Below, one piece after another: positions 1-5,742 of a stretch of DNA of 8,623 nt (position 1 is the stretch's first letter; each line of letters starts with the position of its first letter). The stretch spans positions 1 to 8,623 of the forward strand of contig CAZJGG010000087.1 in assembly GCA_964545475.1 (NCBI GenBank), written 5' to 3'. Source of the stretch: CAZJGG01 sp964545475. Its GTDB lineage: Bacteria; Bacillota; Clostridia; Lachnospirales; JAISER01. A program made the position numbers and the translations under genes. The notes under the pieces are model-generated. The model ran no database searches and was not told the origin of the DNA. It saw nothing but the letters and a program-made list of their open reading frames with translations.

Positions 1-12
1 AACACACTTTAT

Positions 13-19
13 AAGGAGA
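13..19 (+). promoter_or_regulatory. Shine-Dalgarno site of clpX
   Basis: AAGGAGA lies 6 nt before the ATG at 26 and fixes that start. The reading frame stays open to the left edge of the window, so the choice rests on this site and on the usual ClpX N-terminus. An ATG at 21 is followed directly by TAA, which overlaps the true start as TAATG; it can encode nothing by itself. Confidence 0.85.
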
Positions 20-25
20 AATGTA

Positions 26-1324
26 ATGGGAACAAAAATTGATGATAGAAAAACGCTTCGGTGTACATTTTGCAGTAAAACTCAAGAGCAGGTAAGAAAG
101 CTTATCGCCGGGCCAAATGTTTATATTTGCAACGAATGCGTAGATTTATGTTATGACCTTTTGGACGAGGACGGTTATACTTCCGCAGAAACAATTGACG
201 AAGAGTTCAAGCTTCCAAAACCAAAAGAAATCCATGCTTTTCTTGACGAATATGTAATCGGTCAGGACGAAGCGAAAATCGCTCTTTCCGTTGCGGTTTA
301 CAATCATTATAAGCGTGTGGCTATGGGCGAATTTTCAGACGATGTAGAGCTTCAAAAAAGCAACATTTTAGTTGTTGGTCCTACAGGTGTTGGTAAGACG
401 TTTTTAGCTCAAACCTTAGCAAAAATGCTTAACGTTCCTTTCGCAATAGCGGATGCAACAAGCCTTACAGAAGCAGGTTATGTTGGTGAAGACGTTGAAA
501 ACATACTTTTAAAGCTCATTCAAGCGGCAGATTATGACATTGAACGAGCTGAAAGAGGAATTATATATATTGACGAAGTTGATAAAATTTCAAGAAAGTC
601 CGATAACCCATCTATTACCCGTGATGTTAGCGGCGAGGGCGTACAACAGGCTCTTCTTAAAATTTTAGAGGGCACAGTTGCCTCCGTTCCTCCTCAAGGC
701 GGACGAAAACACCCACATCAAGATTTTATCCAAATAGACACAACTAATATTTTGTTTATTTGCGGCGGTGCTTTCGGCGGTATTGAAAAAATTATTGAGC
801 AAAGGCTTAATAAAAACGTTATTGGCTTTGGCTCAAACACAAAAACTAAAAAAGAGCGTTTAAGCGAAGATATTTTAAAAGATTTATCTACTCAGGATTT
901 ACACAAATACGGTCTTATCCCCGAAATTATCGGGCGTTTGCCGGTTGTTGTAACATTACAATCCTTAGACGAAAAAGCCCTTTTATCAATTTTAACAGAG
1001 CCTAAAAACGCTTTGACAAAACAATATAAATATTTGTTTGAGCTTGATGATGTTAAGCTTGAATTTGAAACCGATGCTCTTAAAGCTATTGCGGCTTTGG
1101 CTATAGAACGAGATACCGGCGCTAGAGGGCTTAGAGCTATAGTTGAGGACTTCATGCGTAAAATTATGTATGACATCCCTTCTAACGAAAAAATCGAAAA
1201 AGTTGTAATTACTAAAGAGACGGTTGAAAGCAAGCAACAACCGACAATTACTTACACTGAAAACAGACAAACATTAATTAAAAAACGCAAAAAACGCAGA
1301 AGCAAAAAGATTTCTGCATGTTAA
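26..1324 (+). CDS. clpX: ClpX, ATP-dependent unfoldase of the ClpXP protease
   Basis: ClpX is the hexameric AAA+ ATPase that recognises tagged or native substrates, unfolds them and feeds them to ClpP in the cytoplasm. The 432-residue product has the full family plan. The N-terminal C4 zinc-binding domain has Cys13, Cys16, Cys35 and Cys38. Walker A GPTGVGKT is at 118-125 and pore loop GYVGED at 151-156. Walker B with IDEVD is around 179-187, and the RKH pore loop is at 228-230. The ClpP-docking IGF tripeptide is at 266-268, a likely arginine finger in EIIGRLP is near 304, and sensor 2 GARGLR is at 365-370. The C-terminus is a strongly basic tail, roughly 419-428, richer in Lys/Arg than I would expect. 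No clpP is in view, though it could lie to the left of the window. A hairpin terminator follows directly, so clpX probably ends its transcript. Confidence 0.98.
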   Translation: MGTKIDDRKTLRCTFCSKTQEQVRKLIAGPNVYICNECVDLCYDLLDEDGYTSAETIDEEFKLPKPKEIHAFLDEYVIGQDEAKIALSVAVYNHYKRVAMGEFSDDVELQKSNILVVGPTGVGKTFLAQTLAKMLNVPFAIADATSLTEAGYVGEDVENILLKLIQAADYDIERAERGIIYIDEVDKISRKSDNPSITRDVSGEGVQQALLKILEGTVASVPPQGGRKHPHQDFIQIDTTNILFICGGAFGGIEKIIEQRLNKNVIGFGSNTKTKKERLSEDILKDLSTQDLHKYGLIPEIIGRLPVVVTLQSLDEKALLSILTEPKNALTKQYKYLFELDDVKLEFETDALKAIAALAIERDTGARGLRAIVEDFMRKIMYDIPSNEKIEKVVITKETVESKQQPTITYTENRQTLIKKRKKRRSKKISAC

Positions 1325-1330
1325 TTATGG

Positions 1331-1383
1331 GAAAGGCGGCGCAGAAAACTTTGCGGCCGCCTTTCGGTTTATACTGTTTTTTT
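1331..1383 (+). terminator. Rho-independent terminator after clpX
   Basis: A perfect 10-bp GC-rich stem pairs GAAAGGCGGC (1331-1340) with GCCGCCTTTC (1356-1365), starting 7 nt after the clpX stop. The loop can add a GCA/TGC pairing. The T tract (seven T, 1377-1383) is 11 nt beyond the stem, with only GGTTTAT between, so termination may be less efficient than in a textbook case and some read-through into the next gene is possible. Confidence 0.65.
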
Positions 1384-1386
1384 GAT

Positions 1387-1396
1387 AAAAGGAGAG
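1387..1396 (+). promoter_or_regulatory. Shine-Dalgarno site that selects a GTG start
   Basis: AAAAGGAGAG ends 7 nt before the GTG at 1404, ideal spacing for a start at this non-ATG codon. The next in-frame ATG (codon 10) would cut into the N-terminal helix and has no comparable site before it. Confidence 0.8.
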
Positions 1397-1403
1397 TCTA
1401 GCT

Positions 1404-2078
1404 GTGAAACAGAAAATTAAAGACATTTTTATGTCCCTTGGCGCAGATGTTTGCGGCTTTGCAAACATTGCCGATTTTTCCGAAGCTCCGAAAGGATTTA
1501 GCCCTACGGATATTTATAATGACTGTAAAACTGTTATTGTTATCGGAAAGGCGCTTCCCAAAGGTCTTGCATTAATTGATCCCAGATTAATTTATAATCA
1601 TTATAACAGCCTTATAGTTAATGAACTTGACAAAATATCATTAAATGCCGGGGTACGAATCCAAAGAGAGTTTGATTGTATAACAGTTCCAATGCCTTCT
1701 GATGGCCCTTACGAATATTGGGATACTGAAAGTTTAGAGGGTAAAGGTCTTTTATCTGTAAAACACGCAGCTGTCTTAGCCGGCATTGGGAGTCTTGGTA
1801 AAAGCACAATGCTCATTAACGAAAACTTCGGCACTTTATTAGCTGTTGGTGCTGTTTTAACAAATCTGGATTTAGCATCAGACAACAGGGCTAAACAATT
1901 ATGCCTTGAAAACTGCCAAACCTGCATTAAATACTGCCCTGCCGGAGCAATATCCCAAAGCGGCGTAAACCAAAAGCTCTGCAGGGAATATACATATGGT
2001 AAAAACAGCCGTGGTTTTAACACAACAAGCTGCAATGCTTGCAGGACAAAATGCCCTCTTGTTTTCGGGGCTGTTTAA
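1404..2078 (+). CDS. QueG-like (epoxyqueuosine reductase-related) double [4Fe-4S] protein, short form
   Basis: The 224-residue cytoplasmic protein resembles the COG1600/QueG group. Residues 1-160 match the QueG-type N-terminal region, including a VLAGIGSLGKSTMLIN segment (124-139) that parallels the AGLGWIGK motif of QueG. The C-terminal part holds eight cysteines in the arrangement needed for two [4Fe-4S] clusters: Cys167, 171, 174, 178 (CxxxCxxCxxxCP), Cys193, and Cys210, 213, 217 (CxxCxxxCP). True QueG performs the last, cobalamin-dependent step of queuosine synthesis but is usually well over 300 residues; this protein stops right after the second cluster. The first cysteine spacing is x3, not the usual x2. 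It starts with GTG behind a strong ribosome binding site, and a nitroreductase gene follows 21 nt later. I infer a redox protein related to QueG and not the tRNA enzyme itself; this is not proven. Confidence 0.78.
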   Translation: MKQKIKDIFMSLGADVCGFANIADFSEAPKGFSPTDIYNDCKTVIVIGKALPKGLALIDPRLIYNHYNSLIVNELDKISLNAGVRIQREFDCITVPMPSDGPYEYWDTESLEGKGLLSVKHAAVLAGIGSLGKSTMLINENFGTLLAVGAVLTNLDLASDNRAKQLCLENCQTCIKYCPAGAISQSGVNQKLCREYTYGKNSRGFNTTSCNACRTKCPLVFGAV

Positions 2079-2099
2079 AAACTTATTGGGAGGAAAATT

Positions 2100-2852
2100 A
2101 TGAATGAAATAATTAACAGCCTGTTTAACCGCCGTTCTACACGGGTTTTTGAGCAAACCTCAGTTTCACCTGAAATTAAACAGCTTTTGCTTGAGTGCGC
2201 CTTACAAGCCCCCACTGCCGGAAATCAAGTGCTATACAACATAATTGATGTTACTGATAATGATTTAAAAGAGAAGCTGGCAAATTCTTGCGATAACCAG
2301 CCTTTTATAGCTACTGCTCCCCTAGTTTTTATTTTTGTGGCAGATAACCGCCGCTGGTTCAGAAGTTTTGATCTTGCCGGTGCAAACCCCCGCCCTATGG
2401 GTGTTGGGGACATTATGCTTGCCTTTTCAGATGCCTGTATTGCCGCCCAAAACGTGGTTGTTACGGCGGAAAGCCTTGGTCTTGGAAGCTGTTACATAGG
2501 GGATATTTTAGAGCAGTGCGAAACCCACAGGCAACTTCTTGAGCTTCCAACTCATTGTATACCGGCTTGTATGCTTGTTTTAGGCTACCCCACTACGGAG
2601 CAAAAAGCACGTAAAAAGCCAACTCGCATTGACACAAAATATGTTGTTGGTGAAAACCGCTATCCCCAACTTACAGATGAGCAAATCCGGGAATGTTATT
2701 TAGACCAGCAAAAACGAGATGGCAAAGCAGAAATAAAACCTTTTGATGAATATATGACAGCTTTTTGCAAGCGTAAATATAACAGCGATTTCAGCAAAGA
2801 AATGACCCGTTCTGTGGTTGAATATTTAAAAGATTTTAATGAATTTATTTAA
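2100..2852 (+). CDS. Nitroreductase family FMN oxidoreductase (NfrA/NfsA-like)
   Basis: This 250-residue protein belongs to the FMN-binding nitroreductase family, which uses NAD(P)H to reduce flavins, quinones or nitro compounds in the cytoplasm. Visible FMN-site elements are the NRRSTRVF motif (10-17), APTAGNQ (37-43), the AESLGLGSCYIGD block (123-135) and the GYP turn (162-164), with a basic KKPTR segment at 172-176. The length and the long C-terminal extension after the flavin core (about residues 180-250) resemble the NfrA/NfsA group more than the shorter NfsB type. GGGAGG at 2088-2093 lies 6 nt before the ATG. It sits 21 nt after the QueG-like gene and 15 nt before truA, so the three are probably co-transcribed. 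The physiological substrate cannot be read from the sequence; electron exchange with the neighbouring iron-sulfur protein is an inference from adjacency. Confidence 0.9.
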   Translation: MNEIINSLFNRRSTRVFEQTSVSPEIKQLLLECALQAPTAGNQVLYNIIDVTDNDLKEKLANSCDNQPFIATAPLVFIFVADNRRWFRSFDLAGANPRPMGVGDIMLAFSDACIAAQNVVVTAESLGLGSCYIGDILEQCETHRQLLELPTHCIPACMLVLGYPTTEQKARKKPTRIDTKYVVGENRYPQLTDEQIRECYLDQQKRDGKAEIKPFDEYMTAFCKRKYNSDFSKEMTRSVVEYLKDFNEFI

Positions 2853-2867
2853 TCGAAAGGCAATAAA

Positions 2868-3602
2868 ATGAAAATATTACTTACAATATCTTATGACGGC
2901 ACAAATTATGTGGGCTGGCAAACCCAAATAAACGGAATTTCTGTTCAGAAAACATTGGAAAACGCTTTAGAAAAGCTTTATCACAAAAAAATCCAAATTA
3001 CAGGTGCAAGCCGGACGGATTCCGGCGTTCACGCAGTTTGCCAAAAAGCTACTTACGAAGTTGATATAAACCATTATCCAATAGATAAACTTCCTGTAAT
3101 ATTAAACGGACATCTCCCAGAAGATATAGCCGTTATTTTAGCGGAAGAAGTGCCGAGCACTTTTCACCCCCGTTATAATGCAAAGCAGAAAACATACCGT
3201 TATTTAATTCATAACGCAAAAGTATACGACCCATTATGCCGCTTAACATCTTGGCATGTGCTTCACCCTCTTGACGTAGAACTTATGAATGAAGCTTCTA
3301 AGCATTTTATTGGCACGCACGATTTTAAGGGGTTTTGCTCAACGGGATCAATAGTAAAATCAACAGTTCGCACAATTCATGATATGAATGTTTCAAAACA
3401 TGGAGATATAATTGAAATAACAATTACAGGAAACGGATTTTTATATAATATGGTACGAATAATTGTGGGTACACTGCATGAAGTTGGTTTAGGCAAAATT
3501 AAGCCGGAGCAAATTGAGGGCATAATAAAATCCGGCATTAGGGCTAATGCCGGAAAAACCGCTCCACCCCAAGGGCTTTGCTTAATGGATATTAGGTACT
3601 AA
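2868..3602 (+). CDS. truA: tRNA pseudouridine synthase A
   Basis: TruA converts uridines 38-40 in the anticodon arm of many tRNAs to pseudouridine. The 244-residue product has normal family length. Family motifs visible are an N-terminal YDGTNYVGWQ (9-18), the catalytic ASRTDSGVHA block (47-56) with nucleophile Asp51, KTYRYLI (108-114), GNGFLYNMVRIIVGTL (188-203) and the closing TAPPQGL (231-237). GAAAGG at 2855-2860 precedes the ATG by 7 nt. It is the third gene of the + strand cluster. Its last 11 nt overlap the end of the convergent cvpA gene. Codons 222-229 (Ser-Gly-Ile-Arg-Ala-Asn-Ala-Gly) form a perfect inverted repeat that looks like the terminator of the opposing operon, so this stretch may serve both protein and transcript. 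Confidence 0.97.
   Translation: MKILLTISYDGTNYVGWQTQINGISVQKTLENALEKLYHKKIQITGASRTDSGVHAVCQKATYEVDINHYPIDKLPVILNGHLPEDIAVILAEEVPSTFHPRYNAKQKTYRYLIHNAKVYDPLCRLTSWHVLHPLDVELMNEASKHFIGTHDFKGFCSTGSIVKSTVRTIHDMNVSKHGDIIEITITGNGFLYNMVRIIVGTLHEVGLGKIKPEQIEGIIKSGIRANAGKTAPPQGLCLMDIRY
3522..3554 (-). terminator. Terminator of the cvpA/ligA operon, embedded in truA
   Basis: A perfect 10-bp inverted repeat, TCCGGCATTA (3531-3540) and TAATGCCGGA (3545-3554) with a 4-nt loop, is followed on the - strand by TTTTATTAT (3530 down to 3522). On the + strand it is followed by A residues and would not terminate. It begins 37 nt past the cvpA stop. This is the only strong terminator candidate for the - strand operon, and it coincides exactly with truA codons 222-229. 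Confidence 0.75.
3592..3602. other. Convergent coding overlap of truA and cvpA
   Basis: The last 11 nt of truA (stop TAA at 3600-3602) and of cvpA (stop TAA read from 3594 down to 3592) occupy the same bases on opposite strands. No intergenic space exists, so any terminator must lie within the opposing gene. Confidence 0.9.
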
Positions 3603-4314
3603 TTTGATAAATCATATCCATAATTAAATTATTTTTATAAAAAAAGTTTGCAATGCTGGAGTTTTCTGCAGATTTTAAAACTTCCGCAAAAAACGGCTGC
3701 ATAAAAAATATTGTGGCAATTATAAAGAAAAACCAAATAAGTATTGTGGCAGTTACAAAGCCACAAGCGCCTCCGCCGATTCTGTCTATAAACCCTATTA
3801 TAGGCAGTTTTTTAATTATTCTTAAAGATTTTCCAAATATTTTTAATATAAACCCGACCAGAATGAAAACAATTATAACTGAAATAAAGTTAATAAATAT
3901 ATTTAAAATATAATTTGTAACATATTCTTCAACTGTATTTACGTTAAAAAAGCGGTAAACCTCGGAGTTATTGTTGGATAATAGCTTTTCTGTAAGGCTT
4001 CCCGGGGCCGGAAGCGATTCAATAAATTGTTTTTGAGCGTAAACTGTCTGCTCTTCTATAAAGCCTTTAATGTTAAGACCATTTATTACAATCTGCCTTA
4101 AATAACCTGTTATCGCTGAATTTTGCTTTAAAGTATTTGCAACAATTGGATAAAAGCTTTGGGCGAGAATAATTGCGATTATTGAAGAAAATAAATCGAA
4201 AACGGATTTTATAAGCCCTTTTTGATACCCTGCCGAAACACAAACCAAAACTGTTATTACAATAATTATATCCAGCGGGTTAAGCGCTTTGAAATAATCC
4301 ATAATTAATTGCAT
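3592..4314 (-). CDS. CvpA family (colicin V production-like) membrane protein
   Basis: The 240-residue protein has four hydrophobic segments, about 14-30, 37-57, 135-160 and 183-205, with a polar central region between the second and third. The GYQKGLIKSVFDL stretch (29-41) and the conserved LPIIGFIDRIGGGACG region (170-185) match the CvpA family. In enterobacteria CvpA was linked to colicin V export, and in other bacteria to envelope homeostasis; its biochemical activity is not known. The ATG at 4314 is preceded by GAGAGGAAA with suitable spacing, favouring it over the internal ATG at codon 5. The start is a single nucleotide after the stop of the upstream gene, which suggests translational coupling. 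Its 3' end overlaps truA by 11 nt, and its antisense strand around codons 168-178 holds an apparent terminator for truA. Confidence 0.85.
   Translation of the reverse strand: MQLIMDYFKALNPLDIIIVITVLVCVSAGYQKGLIKSVFDLFSSIIAIILAQSFYPIVANTLKQNSAITGYLRQIVINGLNIKGFIEEQTVYAQKQFIESLPAPGSLTEKLLSNNNSEVYRFFNVNTVEEYVTNYILNIFINFISVIIVFILVGFILKIFGKSLRIIKKLPIIGFIDRIGGGACGFVTATILIWFFFIIATIFFMQPFFAEVLKSAENSSIANFFYKNNLIMDMIYQIST
3782..3813 (+). terminator. Probable terminator of truA transcript, embedded in cvpA
   Basis: CTGTCTATA (3782-3790) pairs with TATAGGCAG (3799-3807): nine base pairs including one G-U wobble, with an 8-nt loop. It is followed directly by six T (3808-3813). This is the shape of a Rho-independent terminator for the + strand, about 180 nt beyond the truA stop. 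The stem is AT-rich and therefore weak. It lies antisense to cvpA codons 168-178, where the T tract corresponds to two Lys codons on the - strand. Confidence 0.5.
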
Positions 4315-4315
4315 A

Positions 4316-5476
4316 TTAGTTTCCTCTCTTCATAACAAACGCCTCGGTATTTGTAGCCATAAGCACATTACCGTTACCCAAAGGAATTATTTCATTAAAA
4401 TCCTGGGTTGCGTTATATTCCCACAAAAGCTTGCCTTTTGCGTTAAATCCATAATAACTTCTGTTTATGCCAATTACAGCATATTGCCCGTTAGCGTTTA
4501 CATAAGTAACTTTTTTGCCAAAGTCATGCTCGCTAATTTTTTCTCCCAAATGATTGTAAAATTCAGCTCTGCCAACAGGAACACCGTCTTTTCCGGCAAC
4601 AACATCGCCAAACACAATTAAATATCCGCTTTCATCGACTATATCAACAAAATCAATTCTGTTGTTAAATGGCGTTATAACACCGCTGTCCAAATTGTTT
4701 TCGTCAGCCATATTTAAAAAGTGCATGGAGCTGTCTGTAAAACTAATAAGATTATTACCAAGCATAAAATTTGTTGAAATTATAAAATCATTTTCAATGG
4801 GAAGCCAGGAAAAAATACCGTCTGTAAAGCCTTTTTGCTCTTCTTTTTTAACATAAGAAAGGGTTATGTGAGACATTAAGGCAACGTTATTAATATCCAC
4901 AAGCCCGACAGCCGCTATTCTGCCGTCCCCTGAAATTGCGGAACAAATGGGAAAAAAGTTAACATCCGCATGGATAAAGTCATCTATACATTCGCCGTTA
5001 CTATTATAAATAAGTCTTTCATAATCATCATTATTTCTAATTAACACTGTACAAAAACCGTTTTTGTTAACATTATAATGCATAACTTGTCCGTCAAAGG
5101 TTTTTGAGTATATTTTTGACTTTGTGCTGTAAACGTTTATCATACTGCTTTTTGGCTCGCTTACAGCCACATACTCCCCTTGCCCGGACATAATAGGAGT
5201 TGTTAGCGTAAAAACATCTTCCCAAACGATTTTACCTTCAGAATTTATGAATTTAATCCCGTCTTTAGTGCATAAAAAGATACCGCCGTCGGGGGCGGCA
5301 TAAAAAGACGTTGTACTGTCGTTATTGTAGCTTATTTTAACTCCTGTATCCGTAAATGTTGTACTGTTTTGGGAAGCAACTGGTGTTGTCACCCCATTTT
5401 TACGGTCGTAAATATATATTCCAATTGCAAAACACAAAAAAATTACGGCAAACGCTTTAGCCCTATTTTGAAACAC
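4316..5476 (-). CDS. Membrane-anchored extracytoplasmic beta-propeller-like protein (possibly DUF5711)
   Basis: This 386-residue protein has unknown function. A short basic N-terminus (NRAK, 4-7) is followed by one hydrophobic segment at about 8-23, so the remaining 360 residues should lie outside the cytoplasm. That part contains repeated strand-turn patterns of the type aromatic/Phe-x-Asn-x-x-Gly-Lys, often followed by Trp, for example around 73-86, 156-167, 306-319 and 341-354. This resembles PQQ- or WD-type propeller blades. The size, anchor and position before cvpA fit my memory of the clostridial DUF5711 family, but that assignment was not searched. The start is GTG, with AGTGAGG (5487-5493 on the opposite strand) 10 nt upstream. 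It follows the HMA gene by 17 nt and precedes cvpA by 1 nt, so a joint envelope role with CvpA is plausible. There are no catalytic motifs I can name. Confidence 0.75.
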   Translation of the reverse strand: MFQNRAKAFAVIFLCFAIGIYIYDRKNGVTTPVASQNSTTFTDTGVKISYNNDSTTSFYAAPDGGIFLCTKDGIKFINSEGKIVWEDVFTLTTPIMSGQGEYVAVSEPKSSMINVYSTKSKIYSKTFDGQVMHYNVNKNGFCTVLIRNNDDYERLIYNSNGECIDDFIHADVNFFPICSAISGDGRIAAVGLVDINNVALMSHITLSYVKKEEQKGFTDGIFSWLPIENDFIISTNFMLGNNLISFTDSSMHFLNMADENNLDSGVITPFNNRIDFVDIVDESGYLIVFGDVVAGKDGVPVGRAEFYNHLGEKISEHDFGKKVTYVNANGQYAVIGINRSYYGFNAKGKLLWEYNATQDFNEIIPLGNGNVLMATNTEAFVMKRGN

Positions 5477-5493
5477 AAGCTCTTAACCTCACT

Positions 5494-5700
5494 TTACATA
5501 ACATCGTAGCCCTCGTCTTCAATGGCTTCTTTTAGCATTTCCACTGTTACTTTAGTTGCATCATAAGTTATTTCAGCGTTGTTTTTTTCAAGGCTGACTT
5601 CAGCTTTTTCAACGCCGGAAACTCCCATAAGAGCATTTTTAACTGCATTTTGGCAGTGTGAGCAAGACATTCCAGAAATATTTAAAGTAATTTCATTCAT
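5494..5700 (-). CDS. Heavy-metal-associated (HMA) domain protein, CopZ-like metallochaperone
   Basis: The whole 68-residue protein is one HMA domain with the beta-alpha-beta-beta-alpha-beta pattern. The metal site is GMSCSHC (10-16), with ligands Cys13 and Cys16, the classic MxCxxC site that binds Cu(I) in CopZ/Atx1-type chaperones. The rest of the fold is visible as VSGVEKAEVSL (28-38) and the terminal EDEGYDV stretch. The ATG is preceded by GGAGG at 7-nt spacing. It lies 42 nt after ligA and 17 nt before the propeller-like gene. There is no P1B ATPase, CopY or CsoR in the window, so its partner must be elsewhere. Copper is the likeliest ligand from the motif, but zinc or another soft metal cannot be excluded. 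Confidence 0.92.
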   Translation of the reverse strand: MNEITLNISGMSCSHCQNAVKNALMGVSGVEKAEVSLEKNNAEITYDATKVTVEMLKEAIEDEGYDVM

Positions 5701-5712
5701 AAAATTTCCTCC

Positions 5713-5740
5713 ATTTTAATAAAGTTATTATTTTAATAAA
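5713..5740. repeat. 11-bp direct repeat in the ligA-HMA gap
   Basis: ATTTTAATAAA occurs at 5713-5723 and again at 5730-5740, 17 bp apart start to start. The second copy also forms an AT-only inverted repeat with 5725-5730 (TTATTA/TAATAA). The sequence is just before the HMA ribosome binding site. It could be a regulator site or simple low-complexity drift; nothing shows which. Confidence 0.5.
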
Positions 5741-5742
5741 TA

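Noticed and set aside
1370..1375. TATACT as a -10 box for the QueG-like gene
   Set aside because: It matches five of six consensus bases but has no -35 at suitable spacing and lies in the spacer of the clpX terminator. It remains possible but is too weak to list as a promoter.
1709..2035. 108-codon open frame on the - strand inside the QueG-like gene
   Set aside because: No ribosome binding site or recognisable domain was seen, and the + strand frame has a complete, motif-bearing protein. It is an antisense shadow.
3653..3913. 86-codon + strand frame downstream of truA
   Set aside because: It lies wholly antisense to the CvpA transmembrane region and lacks a good ribosome binding site. It is also ended or crossed by the putative truA terminator.
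5725..5739. TTATTA/TAATAA hairpin after ligA as a terminator
   Set aside because: Six A-T pairs with a 3-nt loop and no GC would be too unstable to stop transcription. The short gaps further along favour one continuous operon.
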